Of a stretch of DNA of 53,470 bases, positions 10,811 to 19,547 are shown in pieces. Within the stretch, counting starts at the first letter, position 1; the number at the start of each line of letters is the position of its first letter. Made by a program: the position numbers and the translations under genes. The DNA comes from Deltaproteobacteria bacterium (GTDB taxonomy: Bacteria > Desulfobacterota > Desulfarculia > Adiutricales > Adiutricaceae). Location of the stretch: NCBI GenBank assembly GCA_031263485.1, contig JAISFS010000137.1, forward strand, positions 1-53,470, read 5' to 3'. The notes beneath the pieces were generated by a model, which worked only from the letters and a program-made list of their open reading frames with translations, was not told the origin of the DNA and did no database searches.

Positions 10811-11346
10811 GTGTGGAAAAGTTCTTGGAACGCAGACGTCCCGAAAGAGACTGACAATGGCCAGGACGACTCTTTCGAATCGGAACAATTCGGGAAGATC
10901 TGTTGGTTGGATGCTTGCGCCTTGCTGACCATGCCGCTTCAAGAGGAAGGCGCGGGCATAGTTGAAATGGTCCTTATCTATGCCAGTGCGGGCCGACTTT
11001 CCGCCTTCATTCCCAAATTTAACCTGCTGGAGGTCTATTACGACATTTACCGAACATCCGGACGGGATTTGGCTAAGATGACAATTTCGATCTTATGGCT
11101 TCACCGATAATCATCGTCTCCGAGCTGGACGACGAGGTTTTCTTTATTGCCGGTCGCCTGAAGGCTGAATATGCCCGCGTCTCACTTGCGGATTCGATAT
11201 TGGTTGCGCATGCCATGCTGTCCCGTGGGACCGTTGTTACATCGGATCATCACGAGTTGGACAGGGTGCAGGAAGGCGGAATCGACCAAGACTTTAAGAT
11301 TTTCTTTTTCAGAGGAAAGCCCGCCGCCAGGAACCCTGGCAAATGA
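10811..11346 (+). pseudogene. PIN-domain (VapC-like) ribonuclease toxin, broken by a frameshift
   Basis: Two overlapping frames together make one PIN domain. The first (10,811-11,110) has the N-half: LDACALL with the first catalytic Asp, then NLLEVYYDIYR with the conserved Glu. The second (to 11,346) has the C-half: SLADSI with an Asp and VTSDHHELD with the terminal acidic cluster. In homologues these are one protein of about 130-150 residues. Here the register slips by one base near 11,080, and the first frame ends at 11,110 while the second opens at 11,095. All four acidic positions survive, so the lesion is recent, a sequencing error, or (less likely) programmed frameshifting. The ~29 residues before the PIN start (DDSFESEQFGKI) are not typical toxin and may be the tail of a lost antitoxin frame. 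No intact antitoxin gene is visible upstream. Confidence 0.7.
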
Positions 11347-11499
11347 TCAGATCTCGGACCATCTGCCTCATGAAATCGCCCTCAAGTGGATTGCTACATA
11401 GTTTTTGGCAAATCCGTTGCTCATTCGGGACAGCCCCCCAGGCCGCCAGGCCAGCCTCCGGGCCTACGAATTCCGCTCTGCCTCTTATTTTCCAAGGCG

Positions 11500-12290
11500 G
11501 GGGACAAGAGGGGGTTCGTTAGCCGGAACACCGTCATCAGGCAACTCGCCAAGGCGTGCCTGAAGGTCATCGCGGTCGACCAGGGGAACGCCATGACCTC
11601 CTGGATGCATGGCAGACAATCCATTCTGCCTGTGGCAGGCCTCGCCGGGACGCTTCAGGATACCGAGTCGAGCTTCGTCCCCAGCCCCGAGCCCGAAAAT
11701 TCGCGCGGAATACTCCGCTTCATCCGGATTTCGATGAGGGCTCTCTCCAGGGCTAAGAAGGGCTCTCTCCAGGGCTAAGAACTGGGTCAACAAACGGCTC
11801 GTAGAGCACGGTTCCGGCACAGGTCCCCGATGATGACCGGCAAGCGCCACGCGACCGTCTACGCCGAGAGCCTGAAGATGAGGAATATGAGCGCTTCCGC
11901 CACCGGAAACCCAGAGGAGTCCGGACACAACGTCGGCGGAAGAGCGGCCTGAACCGTCCCGCGCCGGGGACGGGGCTCGTTTCCCGCGAAGCCGGACCGG
12001 AAACTCGCGGCCGGGGGCGGCGGGTTCGCCAAGGGCGATCCGGGGAACATCTCACGCAGCCGCCCGGAACGCAGACATGGCTTCATGGGCAACCGCCCCG
12101 TCCAGGCGGAGTTCAGGCGCCTAGCAGGCGATACGGGAATGACCGGCCTCCGGCCTGGCTCCGCTCCAGGCGAAGTAGATGCCTTTCGCATCCCAGCCCC
12201 CACCCCGGCACGGCACCCGATGAATCCGGCGATGCCGCCGTTTCCGGAGCGTTTCAGGCTATCCGGCGTTTGAACATCATCCGCCGCAAC
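11500..12290 (+). pseudogene. tnpB: Degenerate TnpB (IS200/IS605-type RNA-guided nuclease) relic
   Basis: There is no intact frame, but fragments spread over the plus-strand frames line up in order with TnpB proteins. They are KVIAVDQGN (RuvC-I-like, near 11,565), LSRAKKGS (11,740s), YAESLKMRNMSASATGNPEE with SGHNVGGRA (11,860-11,950, matching the E-x-L-K-V-x-N-M-S-A-S motif and the NVRxKxGLN block), RKLAAGGG and GNISRSRPE, then NRPVQAEFRRLAGD (12,090-12,135, the zinc-ribbon neighbourhood). The zinc-ribbon cysteines are replaced by Ser, Arg or Gly, and the frame is interrupted several times, so the gene is dead. A 22-bp exact tandem duplication (11,737-11,758 and 11,759-11,780) inside the relic is one disabling event. 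No TnpA gene and no recognisable element end were found. Confidence 0.55.
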
Positions 12291-12558
12291 CCAGCCAGGC
12301 CGAAGGGGGGGGCGTCCCCCGATGACGGATAGTCCCCCAGGTCAATAGCCGCGGCAGAAAGGTCAGACGTTTCAAGGCTGGTCGAACCTGAAGTCATGCT
12401 TGAGTTTCTGGCCATGCTGATGAGGTTATGGGAATCGGTTGCCGAGAGTGTGGGGCAAACATGGGGAGTCTACGGGCAGGGCCCAACGGAACGCTTCCGC
12501 TGGGTTGACAGGGGGGCAGGCTGAGGAGCCTCTCCCTGCTTGGGTGCCCAATTATAGG

Positions 12559-12757
12559 TATGACGCCACCGTAATTAGTCGGCGAGGGATTCATGATGAA
12601 GAGAGGGATGGGACGGCGGCGGCCCAGACAGGACAACTGGTAAGCCATGACTCCATAACTGGCACCATTTGCCTTCACTTCAGCCTCAGTGAGGCTAATG
12701 AGCAGTGAGCCTTGCCAGCACCAGGTTGCCGTTCCGACTTATTACGGTCCCGTCATA
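12559..12757 (+). mobile_element. MITE family 1, copy 1 (~199 bp)
   Basis: The ends are imperfect inverted repeats: TATGACGCCACCGTAATTAG at the left (from 12,559), and at the right a sequence whose reverse complement reads TATGACGGGACCGTAATAAG (ending 12,757). Both continue into TCGG. The whole interval is similar, in reverse orientation, to 25,251-25,456 and partly to ~37,361-37,553. It has no transposase, and the short frame inside is not recognisable. Size, terminal inverted repeats and dispersal fit a non-autonomous miniature element. No convincing target duplication is seen here. Confidence 0.6.
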
Positions 12758-12759
12758 GG

Positions 12760-13440
12760 CATGCCCCCTTGTGTCTGAGGGATTCCGGCAGGAATTTCCG
12801 CAGGCGGGTGAGCATTATACGAGCAGGTTGCGGGTCATCCTTGAGGTATCTGAAAAAAGTATGAATTGGACTTCACGGAGACAATGCGCCTTTCCATTCA
12901 ATGGATGCCCCTAACGCATCTGTATTGATCGCAGAGACGACATTTCGCCCAATCCGACATGAAGTCCGGCCTTATTGATAGGCATGTGTTTTGCCCTTCT
13001 CTTCAGGCTCGGAGGTGCTTTTTTCACAGACCTCATCCTTGCTGGGACCGCAGGGTTACTCCGGGGCTTAGGGTAGGAGTTTTGGCTTTTCTTGAGAATT
13101 TGAATATAATCATTTTGACGCGCTGGCCTTTGGGCAGGAAAAATCCGCCGGGCCCGGACAGGGCCGTTGGCGGCATGCCTGGCCGCTGGTTTTACTCGTT
13201 CCAAAGGTCATGCTCCAGGACTCCGCCCCGGGCGGCTCCCGACGGCATGCGGACCGTTCTTTGACGCAGCGGCTGGCATGACCGGGCGGATGGATGGAAA
13301 CTGCCGGATTTTTGGCATCTGGCTTGCTAAGATTATCCCGCTCCCGACTTTCCGGAGAGCCAGGGCAAGCTCAAGCGATGTTTCAGGGATTTTGCCGGAA
13401 AACTTCCGATTTCCGCTCAAGTCCCGGGCCCGCCCGGCCG
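12760..13440. other. Intergenic, no recognisable gene
   Basis: Mixed-composition DNA between the decayed segment and the flgM operon. Frames on both strands are short and show no familiar motifs. The promoter of the next operon should lie near its right end, but no hexamer pair was clear enough to call. Confidence 0.4.
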
Positions 13441-13466
13441 ATACGTGAATCAGGGAGGGGATCGAG

Positions 13467-14009
13467 GTGGCCGCGAAACCCGGTCAAATTGGCCAGCTGG
13501 TCCGTACCCTGGGCGCCCACATCAAGGACGCCTTCCGGGACGGCCGGGACGGCACCCTGACCCCCGAAGAGGCGGGCAACGCCCACAGGGCCGAGGTAGT
13601 CGCGAAGGTCAGCCGCAACGCGGTGGCCGAGCTCGTGAACCAGGCCCGCAACCACCCCCAGCGGGGCGACTTCTCGTCGGCCAACCCGGCCTACGTCGCC
13701 CTGGCCGAGCTCACCGAGATCATCGGCAAGCCCGGACTGGCCTTGGGTCTCAAGAACGAGACAGGGGAGATAAGCTTCCTCGATCTCGATCTGGATCCCG
13801 AGGAGTCCGTCAGGATAGGAGGCGCCTACGTCGAGCGGCGCCTTAACAGGAACCTTTGGCGCCAGCTCAAGCATCTGGCCGCCCTCAAAGTGGACCGGAA
13901 CATGCTCGGCCCGTCCAGGCCCATAAGGTCGCCGGAGGACCCGGATCTCCCAGACGATCCGGAACAGCCGGAAGAGGCGCCGCCCGAAGGGGCGGCGGAT
14001 GAAAAATGA
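13467..14009 (+). CDS. Unknown 180-residue protein co-transcribed with flgM
   Basis: The start is GTG at 13,467, preceded by GGGAGGGG at a good distance. The product is mainly helical and charged: KPGQIGQLVRTLGAHIKDAF at the N-terminus, a central Ala/Glu/Val-rich helix region, the acidic patch FLDLDLDPEES, then a helix ending LAALKVDRNML. The tail from about residue 148 is Pro/Glu/Asp-rich and probably disordered. There is no signal peptide or membrane segment. I do not recognise the family. Its stop codon overlaps the flgM start (ATGA at 14,006-14,009), so the two are translationally coupled. A cytoplasmic role related to flagellar regulation or export is possible, but this rests on position alone. 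Confidence 0.8.
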   Translation: MAAKPGQIGQLVRTLGAHIKDAFRDGRDGTLTPEEAGNAHRAEVVAKVSRNAVAELVNQARNHPQRGDFSSANPAYVALAELTEIIGKPGLALGLKNETGEISFLDLDLDPEESVRIGGAYVERRLNRNLWRQLKHLAALKVDRNMLGPSRPIRSPEDPDLPDDPEQPEEAPPEGAADEK

Positions 14010-14326
14010 AGATCGACAACGCAAACAACCCCTTCGCGATCAAGAAGAACGACCCGGCCCGGCCCGGAGCGATCGGCAAGGGAAGCCTGTCCATCTCTTC
14101 CGCCGAGACCGCCTCGGAGGCCAAGCCCGCCGCAGGCGATACCGTGAACATCTCCGACCGCTCGCGGCTCATCGCCAAGGCGACCGAGCTCTCCCAGCTG
14201 GCCCCGGACATCCGCTCCGAGAAGGTGGCGGACATCACCGCCCGCATCGCGGCCGGGACCTACAACGTGAGCTCCAGGGACGTGGCCGACTCGATAATCA
14301 AGAAGAGCATCTCAGGCATCGTGTAA
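14006..14326 (+). CDS. flgM: FlgM, anti-sigma-28 factor
   Basis: A 106-residue protein with the FlgM pattern: a disordered N-terminal half, then DTVNISDRSRLIAKATEL, ending with the sigma-28-binding helices containing PDIRSEKVADITARIAAGTY and NVSSRDVADSIIKKSI. FlgM holds the flagellar sigma factor FliA inactive until the hook-basal body is complete, when FlgM is exported through the flagellar apparatus. The length fits the family. The start overlaps the upstream stop by four bases. No other flagellar gene lies in the window, so flgM sits in a two-gene unit away from the main flagellar loci. A GC hairpin (ACGGGGCG ... CGCCCCGT, about 14,358-14,382) lies just downstream but lacks a T tract. Confidence 0.9.
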   Translation: MKIDNANNPFAIKKNDPARPGAIGKGSLSISSAETASEAKPAAGDTVNISDRSRLIAKATELSQLAPDIRSEKVADITARIAAGTYNVSSRDVADSIIKKSISGIV

Positions 14327-15164
14327 GAACCCGTGCGAGCTTCCTTGGCATTGTCCCGAAACGGGGCGTCCTGAGGCGCCCCGTCGGGCCTTCGGGCCCG
14401 ACCGAAGGGCGGACCGGGGTAATGTTTGAGGCGTTCGGTCGCGGCCCTGGCGAGACGGACCCGGCGGGTACGGTCTACGGTCAGGCCTCGCGGCGGGCGC
14501 GTTTGATCGGGAGCAATGAGGCGACATCAGGCCCTGCAGGGCCGCGTGGGGGCCGGATCCGCTGGCGAGAGTCAGTCGGAACGGCCTTTTCCGTTTGCGG
14601 GCCCTGATTTCGGGAACCTATCCTTCGGAGAGGGACCTGTCGTCGTTTCGACCGCCTCGATGTAAAGCCGATGGCGTCCCTGCCGGGAGCGCCTCCGGAG
14701 GCATCGGCAGACCGCACCCGTCCGCTCACTCCGCTCTCCTTCATCTCGCCTTCCGCCACCCCGCCCTCTGTCTTCTTCGACTCTCCGCTCTCTTCTCTTC
14801 GCTCTTCGCTCTTCGCTCTTCGCTCTTCGCTCTTCGCTCTTCGCTCTTCGCTTTTAGCCTCTACTTCACTGGCTTCTCCGCCTCACAATAGTCCGCCATT
14901 CACCTGTCCGCCATCTTCGCCATCTCTGCCTTCGGTGTCCCAGCTGATTTCGGTCGCCTTCACCGCTTTCGAAGCTTTCGGTCGCCCTGCCGCCTCTGCC
15001 GCCTTGACCGCCGGTCGCCAAATCTCCATCCGGCTTGAACCTTACCCCGATCCCCGCCTCTGCGGATTTTCGACTTGCGGCTTCTTGCATCGCCTTCCCG
15101 CGCCGCGGCTTCGGGCACGCGCGAAACCCCTTGCAACCCTGCGGCCTTCTTGCTAACGTAAACC
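14327..15164. other. Intergenic region with pyrimidine-rich heptamer array
   Basis: No gene was recognised. The left part holds GC hairpins downstream of flgM. The middle is strongly C/T-rich on the plus strand and contains the tandem heptamer array annotated separately. The right part leads into cpoB/ybgF. Confidence 0.5.
14797..14852 (+). repeat. Perfect 7-bp tandem repeat, 8 units
   Basis: The heptamer CTTCGCT is repeated eight times without interruption, inside a longer C/T-rich tract. Because 7 is not a multiple of 3, the array would shift frame if translated, which argues for non-coding DNA. Such an array is prone to slippage. Confidence 0.95.
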
Positions 15165-15881
15165 ATGTCCCAGCCTGGCGCGAGCCATAGCCCCCCCGGC
15201 GGGGGGCCCGTTATCCCCCTGAGGATCCCTGATCGGATCCCCGGAGCGCTGGCCGTCTGCGCCCTGGGTGCGGCGATTCTGGCATCAGCCTCGCTTTTTT
15301 CGGGGTGCGGGGTATTTTCGGGCGAAAGGTCGGGTCAGGGAGCCGTGGTGCGCCAACCGGCCTTCGATGAGCTTGATGGCAGGGTCACCAACCTGGAAGA
15401 CATCGTTATCGGGCGCCGGGCCCAGGGCCTGCCGGCCGATGCCCCCGGAGCGGGGGCTTATACGCCCGTCCCGCCTCCGCCTCAGGCCACGAGGCCGGCC
15501 GGCTCGGAGCGGACCCGCTACAACCGGGCCCTCTCGCTCGTGCGCCAGCGCCGTTATGCCGAGGCTGCCGAGGCCTTCCGGAGCTTTCTCACGGACTTCC
15601 CGGCGGGGACCCTGTCGCCCAACGCCCGCTATTGGCTGGGTGAGACCCATTACGCGCGGGGGGACTTCGCGGGGGCCCTGGCCGAGTTCCAGAGAGGCGT
15701 GAGGGACTATCCGGGGTCGGCCAAGGCTCCTGACTGTCTCCTCAAGGCCGCCTACTCCCAGAGCAAGCTGGGGGACGGCCCCGGGGCCATGGAAAGCCTG
15801 AGGGTCCTGCTGGACCGCTATCCGGGGTCCACCAGCGCGAATCTGGTGCGAAGCGGACGCTCACGCTTCCCAGGCAGATAG
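15165..15881 (+). CDS. cpoB: CpoB/YbgF-type periplasmic TPR lipoprotein
   Basis: A 238-residue protein. After a ~25-residue Pro-rich lead comes a hydrophobic signal segment ending in a lipobox (LFSGC, Cys about residue 48), so it is probably lipidated. A short linker with a small helix (FDELDGRVTNLEDIVIG) matches the coiled-coil part of YbgF. From about residue 115 there are three tetratricopeptide units (RYNRALSLVRQRRYAEAAEA, ARYWLGETHYARGDFAGALA, CLLKAAYSQSKLGDGPGAME) with the spaced Tyr/Gly/Ala pattern of this family. CpoB links the Tol-Pal complex with penicillin-binding proteins during outer-membrane constriction. The rest of the tol-pal operon is not adjacent. The start site is uncertain, because no strong Shine-Dalgarno precedes 15,165. 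Confidence 0.75.
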   Translation: MSQPGASHSPPGGGPVIPLRIPDRIPGALAVCALGAAILASASLFSGCGVFSGERSGQGAVVRQPAFDELDGRVTNLEDIVIGRRAQGLPADAPGAGAYTPVPPPPQATRPAGSERTRYNRALSLVRQRRYAEAAEAFRSFLTDFPAGTLSPNARYWLGETHYARGDFAGALAEFQRGVRDYPGSAKAPDCLLKAAYSQSKLGDGPGAMESLRVLLDRYPGSTSANLVRSGRSRFPGR

Positions 15882-15962
15882 CATAGCCCCGAGCCTCATG
15901 CGTTATGGAGCGCCACGCCGCAAGACCTGTCCGGCGATGGCCCAGCCTGCTGAGGCACCCCT

Positions 15963-15984
15963 AAGCCCCTCCGGGGCTTTTTTT
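15963..15984 (+). terminator. Intrinsic terminator after cpoB/ybgF
   Basis: A stem AAGCCCC / GGGGCTT with a 3-nt loop runs directly into a T7 tract. It lies about 80 bp beyond the cpoB stop codon. Confidence 0.9.
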
Positions 15985-16781
15985 GCGTCAGTAAAATTTA
16001 ATCGCCCTGTCCGGGGCGTAATCTTTGTGTTGGCCAACATGCTGATATTATTAAGCTTTTTAGAAACATAAGCATCAAGTCATGTTCACTTTCCCTGCGG
16101 TTTTTGTTCGCAAATCGCCCATAGCTTCTTGATTTTCCCTATTTCGACCCCTGAACACCGCCTATGGCCTACGTTGCCTCGTAAGGTGGCGCCGGGTGTA
16201 GAATCCTTGCGGGCCAAGGGGGTAAAATAGCCCGGATCATTAGCGGCGGCTTCGGGCATGGGCTCCTTATGGCGGGCCCCTAGCCGTCCCGGGCCCGGAT
16301 TCGGTTCGCGTTCGCCCGGCGCCCTCGGTTCGGTGAACGGAACTTCTGCGCGAATACCGTCCTCTCGATGAACGGACTCGTCCTGTCGTCGCGGAACGGC
16401 ATCGGATTTCGCCCGCGCACGGGCCGCTAACCTCTCGAATTGCACGAACTTCTCGAGTTTCGTGAACCTCTCGAGTTTTGTGAACCTTTCGAGTAGCGCG
16501 AACCTCTCGAGTTTCGTGAAACTTTCGTGTCGCGCGAACCTCTCGAGTTTCGTTACCCTTTTGAATCGGCCCGCGCGAATTCCGTTATCCGAGCGGATCT
16601 CGCGTCCCCGCTGACATGAAGGGCCGGGCGGTTCGGGCATCCCGCGCGTGCCGCGCCGGGACTCTCGAGGCCTGAGGCCCATCGACTCAGGCCACGCCCC
16701 CGGCCCCGGGCGGCGCCATAACTTGGGCAAGTCAACTTTCCCCGGCCCCGGTTCGACCGGAGCCGAACGGCGGACATAATC
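15985..16781. other. Intergenic, with CTCGAG-rich minisatellite
   Basis: It starts AT-rich (15,995-16,090) and becomes very GC-rich toward the PBP gene. A long minus-strand frame crosses it, but that frame runs antisense through the PBP gene and is not credible. The 18-bp array is annotated separately. Confidence 0.5.
16428..16553 (+). repeat. 18-bp tandem repeat, 7 units
   Basis: Seven consecutive 18-mers with consensus GAACCTCTCGAGTTTCGT, starting at 16,428, 16,446, 16,464, 16,482, 16,500, 16,518 and 16,536. Three units (16,446, 16,500, 16,536) are identical or nearly so to the consensus; the others differ at a few positions. Most units carry the palindrome CTCGAG or a near match. The array ends about 230 bp before the PBP start. 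Confidence 0.95.
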
Positions 16782-19271
16782 GTGAGACCCGGCAACCAGG
16801 TGGAGCTTTCGGCGGCAGGCGACAGCAACACCGCCTCCCCTCAGATAAAGCCCTGGCGGCACCCGCAGGCGTGGGTGCCCATGGAGTTGAGCTTCTACTT
16901 CTTTCTCGCGCCGTTCTTCTTCTGGCCCGTCGCGGTGGTCCTCCTGGTCTTCCAGATGTACAGCCAGGACCTGGACGGGGTCCCGCTGACCGGCCTCAAG
17001 GACTACCAGCCCCCGACCGTGACCTTCATCATGACGGAGGACGGGCTTCCCATGGCCGAGCTCTACAACGAGCACCGGCTGGTGGTCCCCTTGGACTACA
17101 TCCCCCGGACCGTGGTCGAGGCTTTCGTGGCGGCGGAGGACAGCTCGTTCTTCCAGCACCAGGGGGTGGATCTGGTAGGCATCGGCAGGGCGGTCATCGC
17201 CAACTACCGGGCCGGGCACACGGTCCAGGGGGCCTCCACCATCACCCAGCAGATGATCCGGACCTTCCTCCTCTCGAACGAGAAGACCTTCGACAGGAAG
17301 TTCAAGGAGATGATCCTGGCCTGGCGGGCCGAAAGGCTCCTGTCCAAGGACGACATCCTGCACCTGTACCTGAACCGGATCTACCTGGGCCGCGGGGCTT
17401 ACGGGGTGGAGAGCGCGGCTAGGCTCTATTTCGGCAAGAGCATCAAGGACGTGAACCTGGCCGAGGCCGCGCTCCTGGCGGGGCTGGTGAAGGCCCCCGG
17501 CAAGCTCAGGGCGTACGAGGGCACCGAGGCCAGCCGCGACCGCCAGCGCTACGTCCTCACCCGCATGTACGCGAACGGCTTCATCACCCTGGACGAGGGC
17601 GTGGCGGCCCTGTCGGTGCCCTTGCGGTTTCTGGAGCGGAGGCCCAACCACTACCGCGAGGTCGATCCCATGTTCTCCGAGGTGGTGCGCCAGCAGGTGA
17701 CCCAAGAGTTCGGGCCGGAGGCCGTCCAGAACGGGGGGCTGAGGATCTGGACCACGCTCCGCCTCGACGTCCAGGAAATGGCCGAGAAGGCCGTCCGCAA
17801 CGGCTTGAACAACCTGGCCCGCCGCCAGCGCATGAGTCCCGTCCTGGCCCGCCTGGACGCCCCCCAGGCGGCCCTGCAGGCGCGGAGGAGCCGCCAGAGC
17901 CTGGCCCAGCGCCCGCTGTTGCCCGGCCAGGAGCCCGCGGGGCTCGTGACGGGCTTCTCCTCCGACCCGGCAAATCCGGGGACCTTCATCGCCATCGGAA
18001 ACGAGCGGGGCTTCCTGCCCGCCTCCGAGAGCGCGTGGATCGCGGGCAAACGCAAGCCTTCCGACTTCTTCGGCGAGAACGACCTGGTGATGGTCCGGGC
18101 CGTCTCCAAGGACCCGACGACCGGGACCTGGCTCCTGGAGACGGCGCCCCCGCCCGAGATCCAGGGGGCGCTGGTCCTGATCGAGAACGCCACCGGCAAG
18201 GTGCTCGCCATGGTCGGCGGGCGCGACTTCGGCATCGAGGGGGTCGGGAACTCCGACTTCAACCGCGCCGTCCTGGCCCAGCGCCAGCCGGGGAGCTCGT
18301 TCAAGCCCTTCGTCTATACCGCCGCGCTGGACAACGGCTGGACCGAGGCCTCCGTGGTCTACGACGTGCCGGTGAGCTACCCGGACGGCACGGGCAAGGT
18401 CTGGAGCCCCAAGAACTACGGCGGCACCCACTCCGGGGCGCTGACCCTGTACGACGCGCTCAAGAGCTCCGTGAACGTCGTGGCCGTGAAGCTCTGCGAT
18501 GCCCTGGGGCCGAGGACCGTGGTCGACTACGCCAGGCGCATGGGCATCACGACCGACCTGCAGCCCGTGCTTTCCCTGGCCCTGGGGGCCAGCGAGGTGA
18601 CGCTCCTGGATCTGACCAAGGCCTACACCACCTTCCCGAACTTGGGCTCCTGGGTGTGGCCCACCTTCATCTCCCGGGTGGAGGACCGCTTCGGGCGGCC
18701 GATCCTGGAGCCGCAACCGTATTTCACGGAGGCCATCAGCCCCCAGACCGCCTACATCATGATCGACATGCTCAGGGGAGTCGCGAGCAGGGGCACCGCC
18801 GCCCGCGTGGGCGCGGCCCTGAAGGGGGTCCCCGTGGCCGGCAAGACCGGCACGACCAACTCCCAGGCCGACGCGATGTTCGTGGGCTTCACCCCGGAGT
18901 ACACCTGCGGGGTCTGGGTCGGCCGCGAGACCCGGGTGACCTTGGGCGGCGGCGAGCAGGGCGGCCGCACGGCCGCGCCCATCTTCATCGAGTTCATGCA
19001 GGGCTTCCTGGAGGGCAAGGAGTCCGGCAAGTTCCAGGTGCCCCCCGGCGTCGTGAGGCGCCACGTGCTCGATCCCGACGGGGACGACGACTATCTGGGC
19101 TCAGGCGCCATGTACGTCTTCAAGCAGGGCGAGGTCGGCACGGGACGCTCCGACACTTCCCTGGGCGAATACTACACCGCCATGGAGGGGCCGCAGGACG
19201 CCTCCGCCGTGAGCCAGGAGGAGCTGGACAGGAGACTTGACGACTACCTGACGGGTTATCAGGCCTTTTAG
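16782..19271 (+). CDS. mrcA: Class A penicillin-binding protein (PBP1A family)
   Basis: An 829-residue bifunctional peptidoglycan synthase at the inner membrane. A short cytoplasmic segment precedes one membrane helix (about residues 36-60, FYFFLAPFFFWPVAVVLLVF). The GT51 glycosyltransferase domain follows: AAEDSSFFQHQGVD with catalytic Glu119, then GASTITQQMIRTFLL and RKFKEMILAWRAERLLSKDD. The transpeptidase domain has GSSFKPF (nucleophile about Ser505), SSVN (about 562-565) and KTGTT (Lys about 688). All catalytic motifs are present, so the enzyme should polymerise and cross-link glycan strands. GTG at 16,782 is taken as start without a good Shine-Dalgarno; an internal ATG at 16,881 just before the membrane helix is an alternative. 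CpoB, encoded just upstream, is known to act on class A PBPs in Escherichia coli, which makes the neighbourhood sensible. Confidence 0.93.
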   Translation: MRPGNQVELSAAGDSNTASPQIKPWRHPQAWVPMELSFYFFLAPFFFWPVAVVLLVFQMYSQDLDGVPLTGLKDYQPPTVTFIMTEDGLPMAELYNEHRLVVPLDYIPRTVVEAFVAAEDSSFFQHQGVDLVGIGRAVIANYRAGHTVQGASTITQQMIRTFLLSNEKTFDRKFKEMILAWRAERLLSKDDILHLYLNRIYLGRGAYGVESAARLYFGKSIKDVNLAEAALLAGLVKAPGKLRAYEGTEASRDRQRYVLTRMYANGFITLDEGVAALSVPLRFLERRPNHYREVDPMFSEVVRQQVTQEFGPEAVQNGGLRIWTTLRLDVQEMAEKAVRNGLNNLARRQRMSPVLARLDAPQAALQARRSRQSLAQRPLLPGQEPAGLVTGFSSDPANPGTFIAIGNERGFLPASESAWIAGKRKPSDFFGENDLVMVRAVSKDPTTGTWLLETAPPPEIQGALVLIENATGKVLAMVGGRDFGIEGVGNSDFNRAVLAQRQPGSSFKPFVYTAALDNGWTEASVVYDVPVSYPDGTGKVWSPKNYGGTHSGALTLYDALKSSVNVVAVKLCDALGPRTVVDYARRMGITTDLQPVLSLALGASEVTLLDLTKAYTTFPNLGSWVWPTFISRVEDRFGRPILEPQPYFTEAISPQTAYIMIDMLRGVASRGTAARVGAALKGVPVAGKTGTTNSQADAMFVGFTPEYTCGVWVGRETRVTLGGGEQGGRTAAPIFIEFMQGFLEGKESGKFQVPPGVVRRHVLDPDGDDDYLGSGAMYVFKQGEVGTGRSDTSLGEYYTAMEGPQDASAVSQEELDRRLDDYLTGYQAF

Positions 19272-19333
19272 GTGCGCAAGTCGTGCGCAAGCTTAGACAC
19301 GGAAGGCGTTTCCCCCGCCTTGCCGTGCTGGCG

Positions 19334-19358
19334 CCCCGGCGCCTGAGCCGGGGTTTGG
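19334..19358 (+). terminator. Probable terminator after the PBP gene
   Basis: A 7-bp stem CCCCGGC / GCCGGGG with a 6-nt loop is followed by TTT, 63 bp after the PBP stop. The T tract is short, so this is a moderate call. Confidence 0.5.
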
Positions 19359-19547
19359 GGCGGCACGAAATCCGTCGGGGACCTGTCAGCGGGAGTTTCA
19401 TCCCATCGGTTTCAATGCCAAAGGAGCCATGCTCTTCCGTCTTGAGCCGCCAGTGTTCTTCCGCCTTGAGCCGTTGACCGTGGTTTCGGAACCGCTGAAC
19501 CCGGCGCCCAGGCCGGATGGAGAAGGTGATATGGAGAATGCGGCCTC

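Noticed and set aside
16086..19064. A 992-codon minus-strand frame
   Set aside because: It is antisense to the PBP gene, which has all catalytic motifs. High GC opens the opposite frame.
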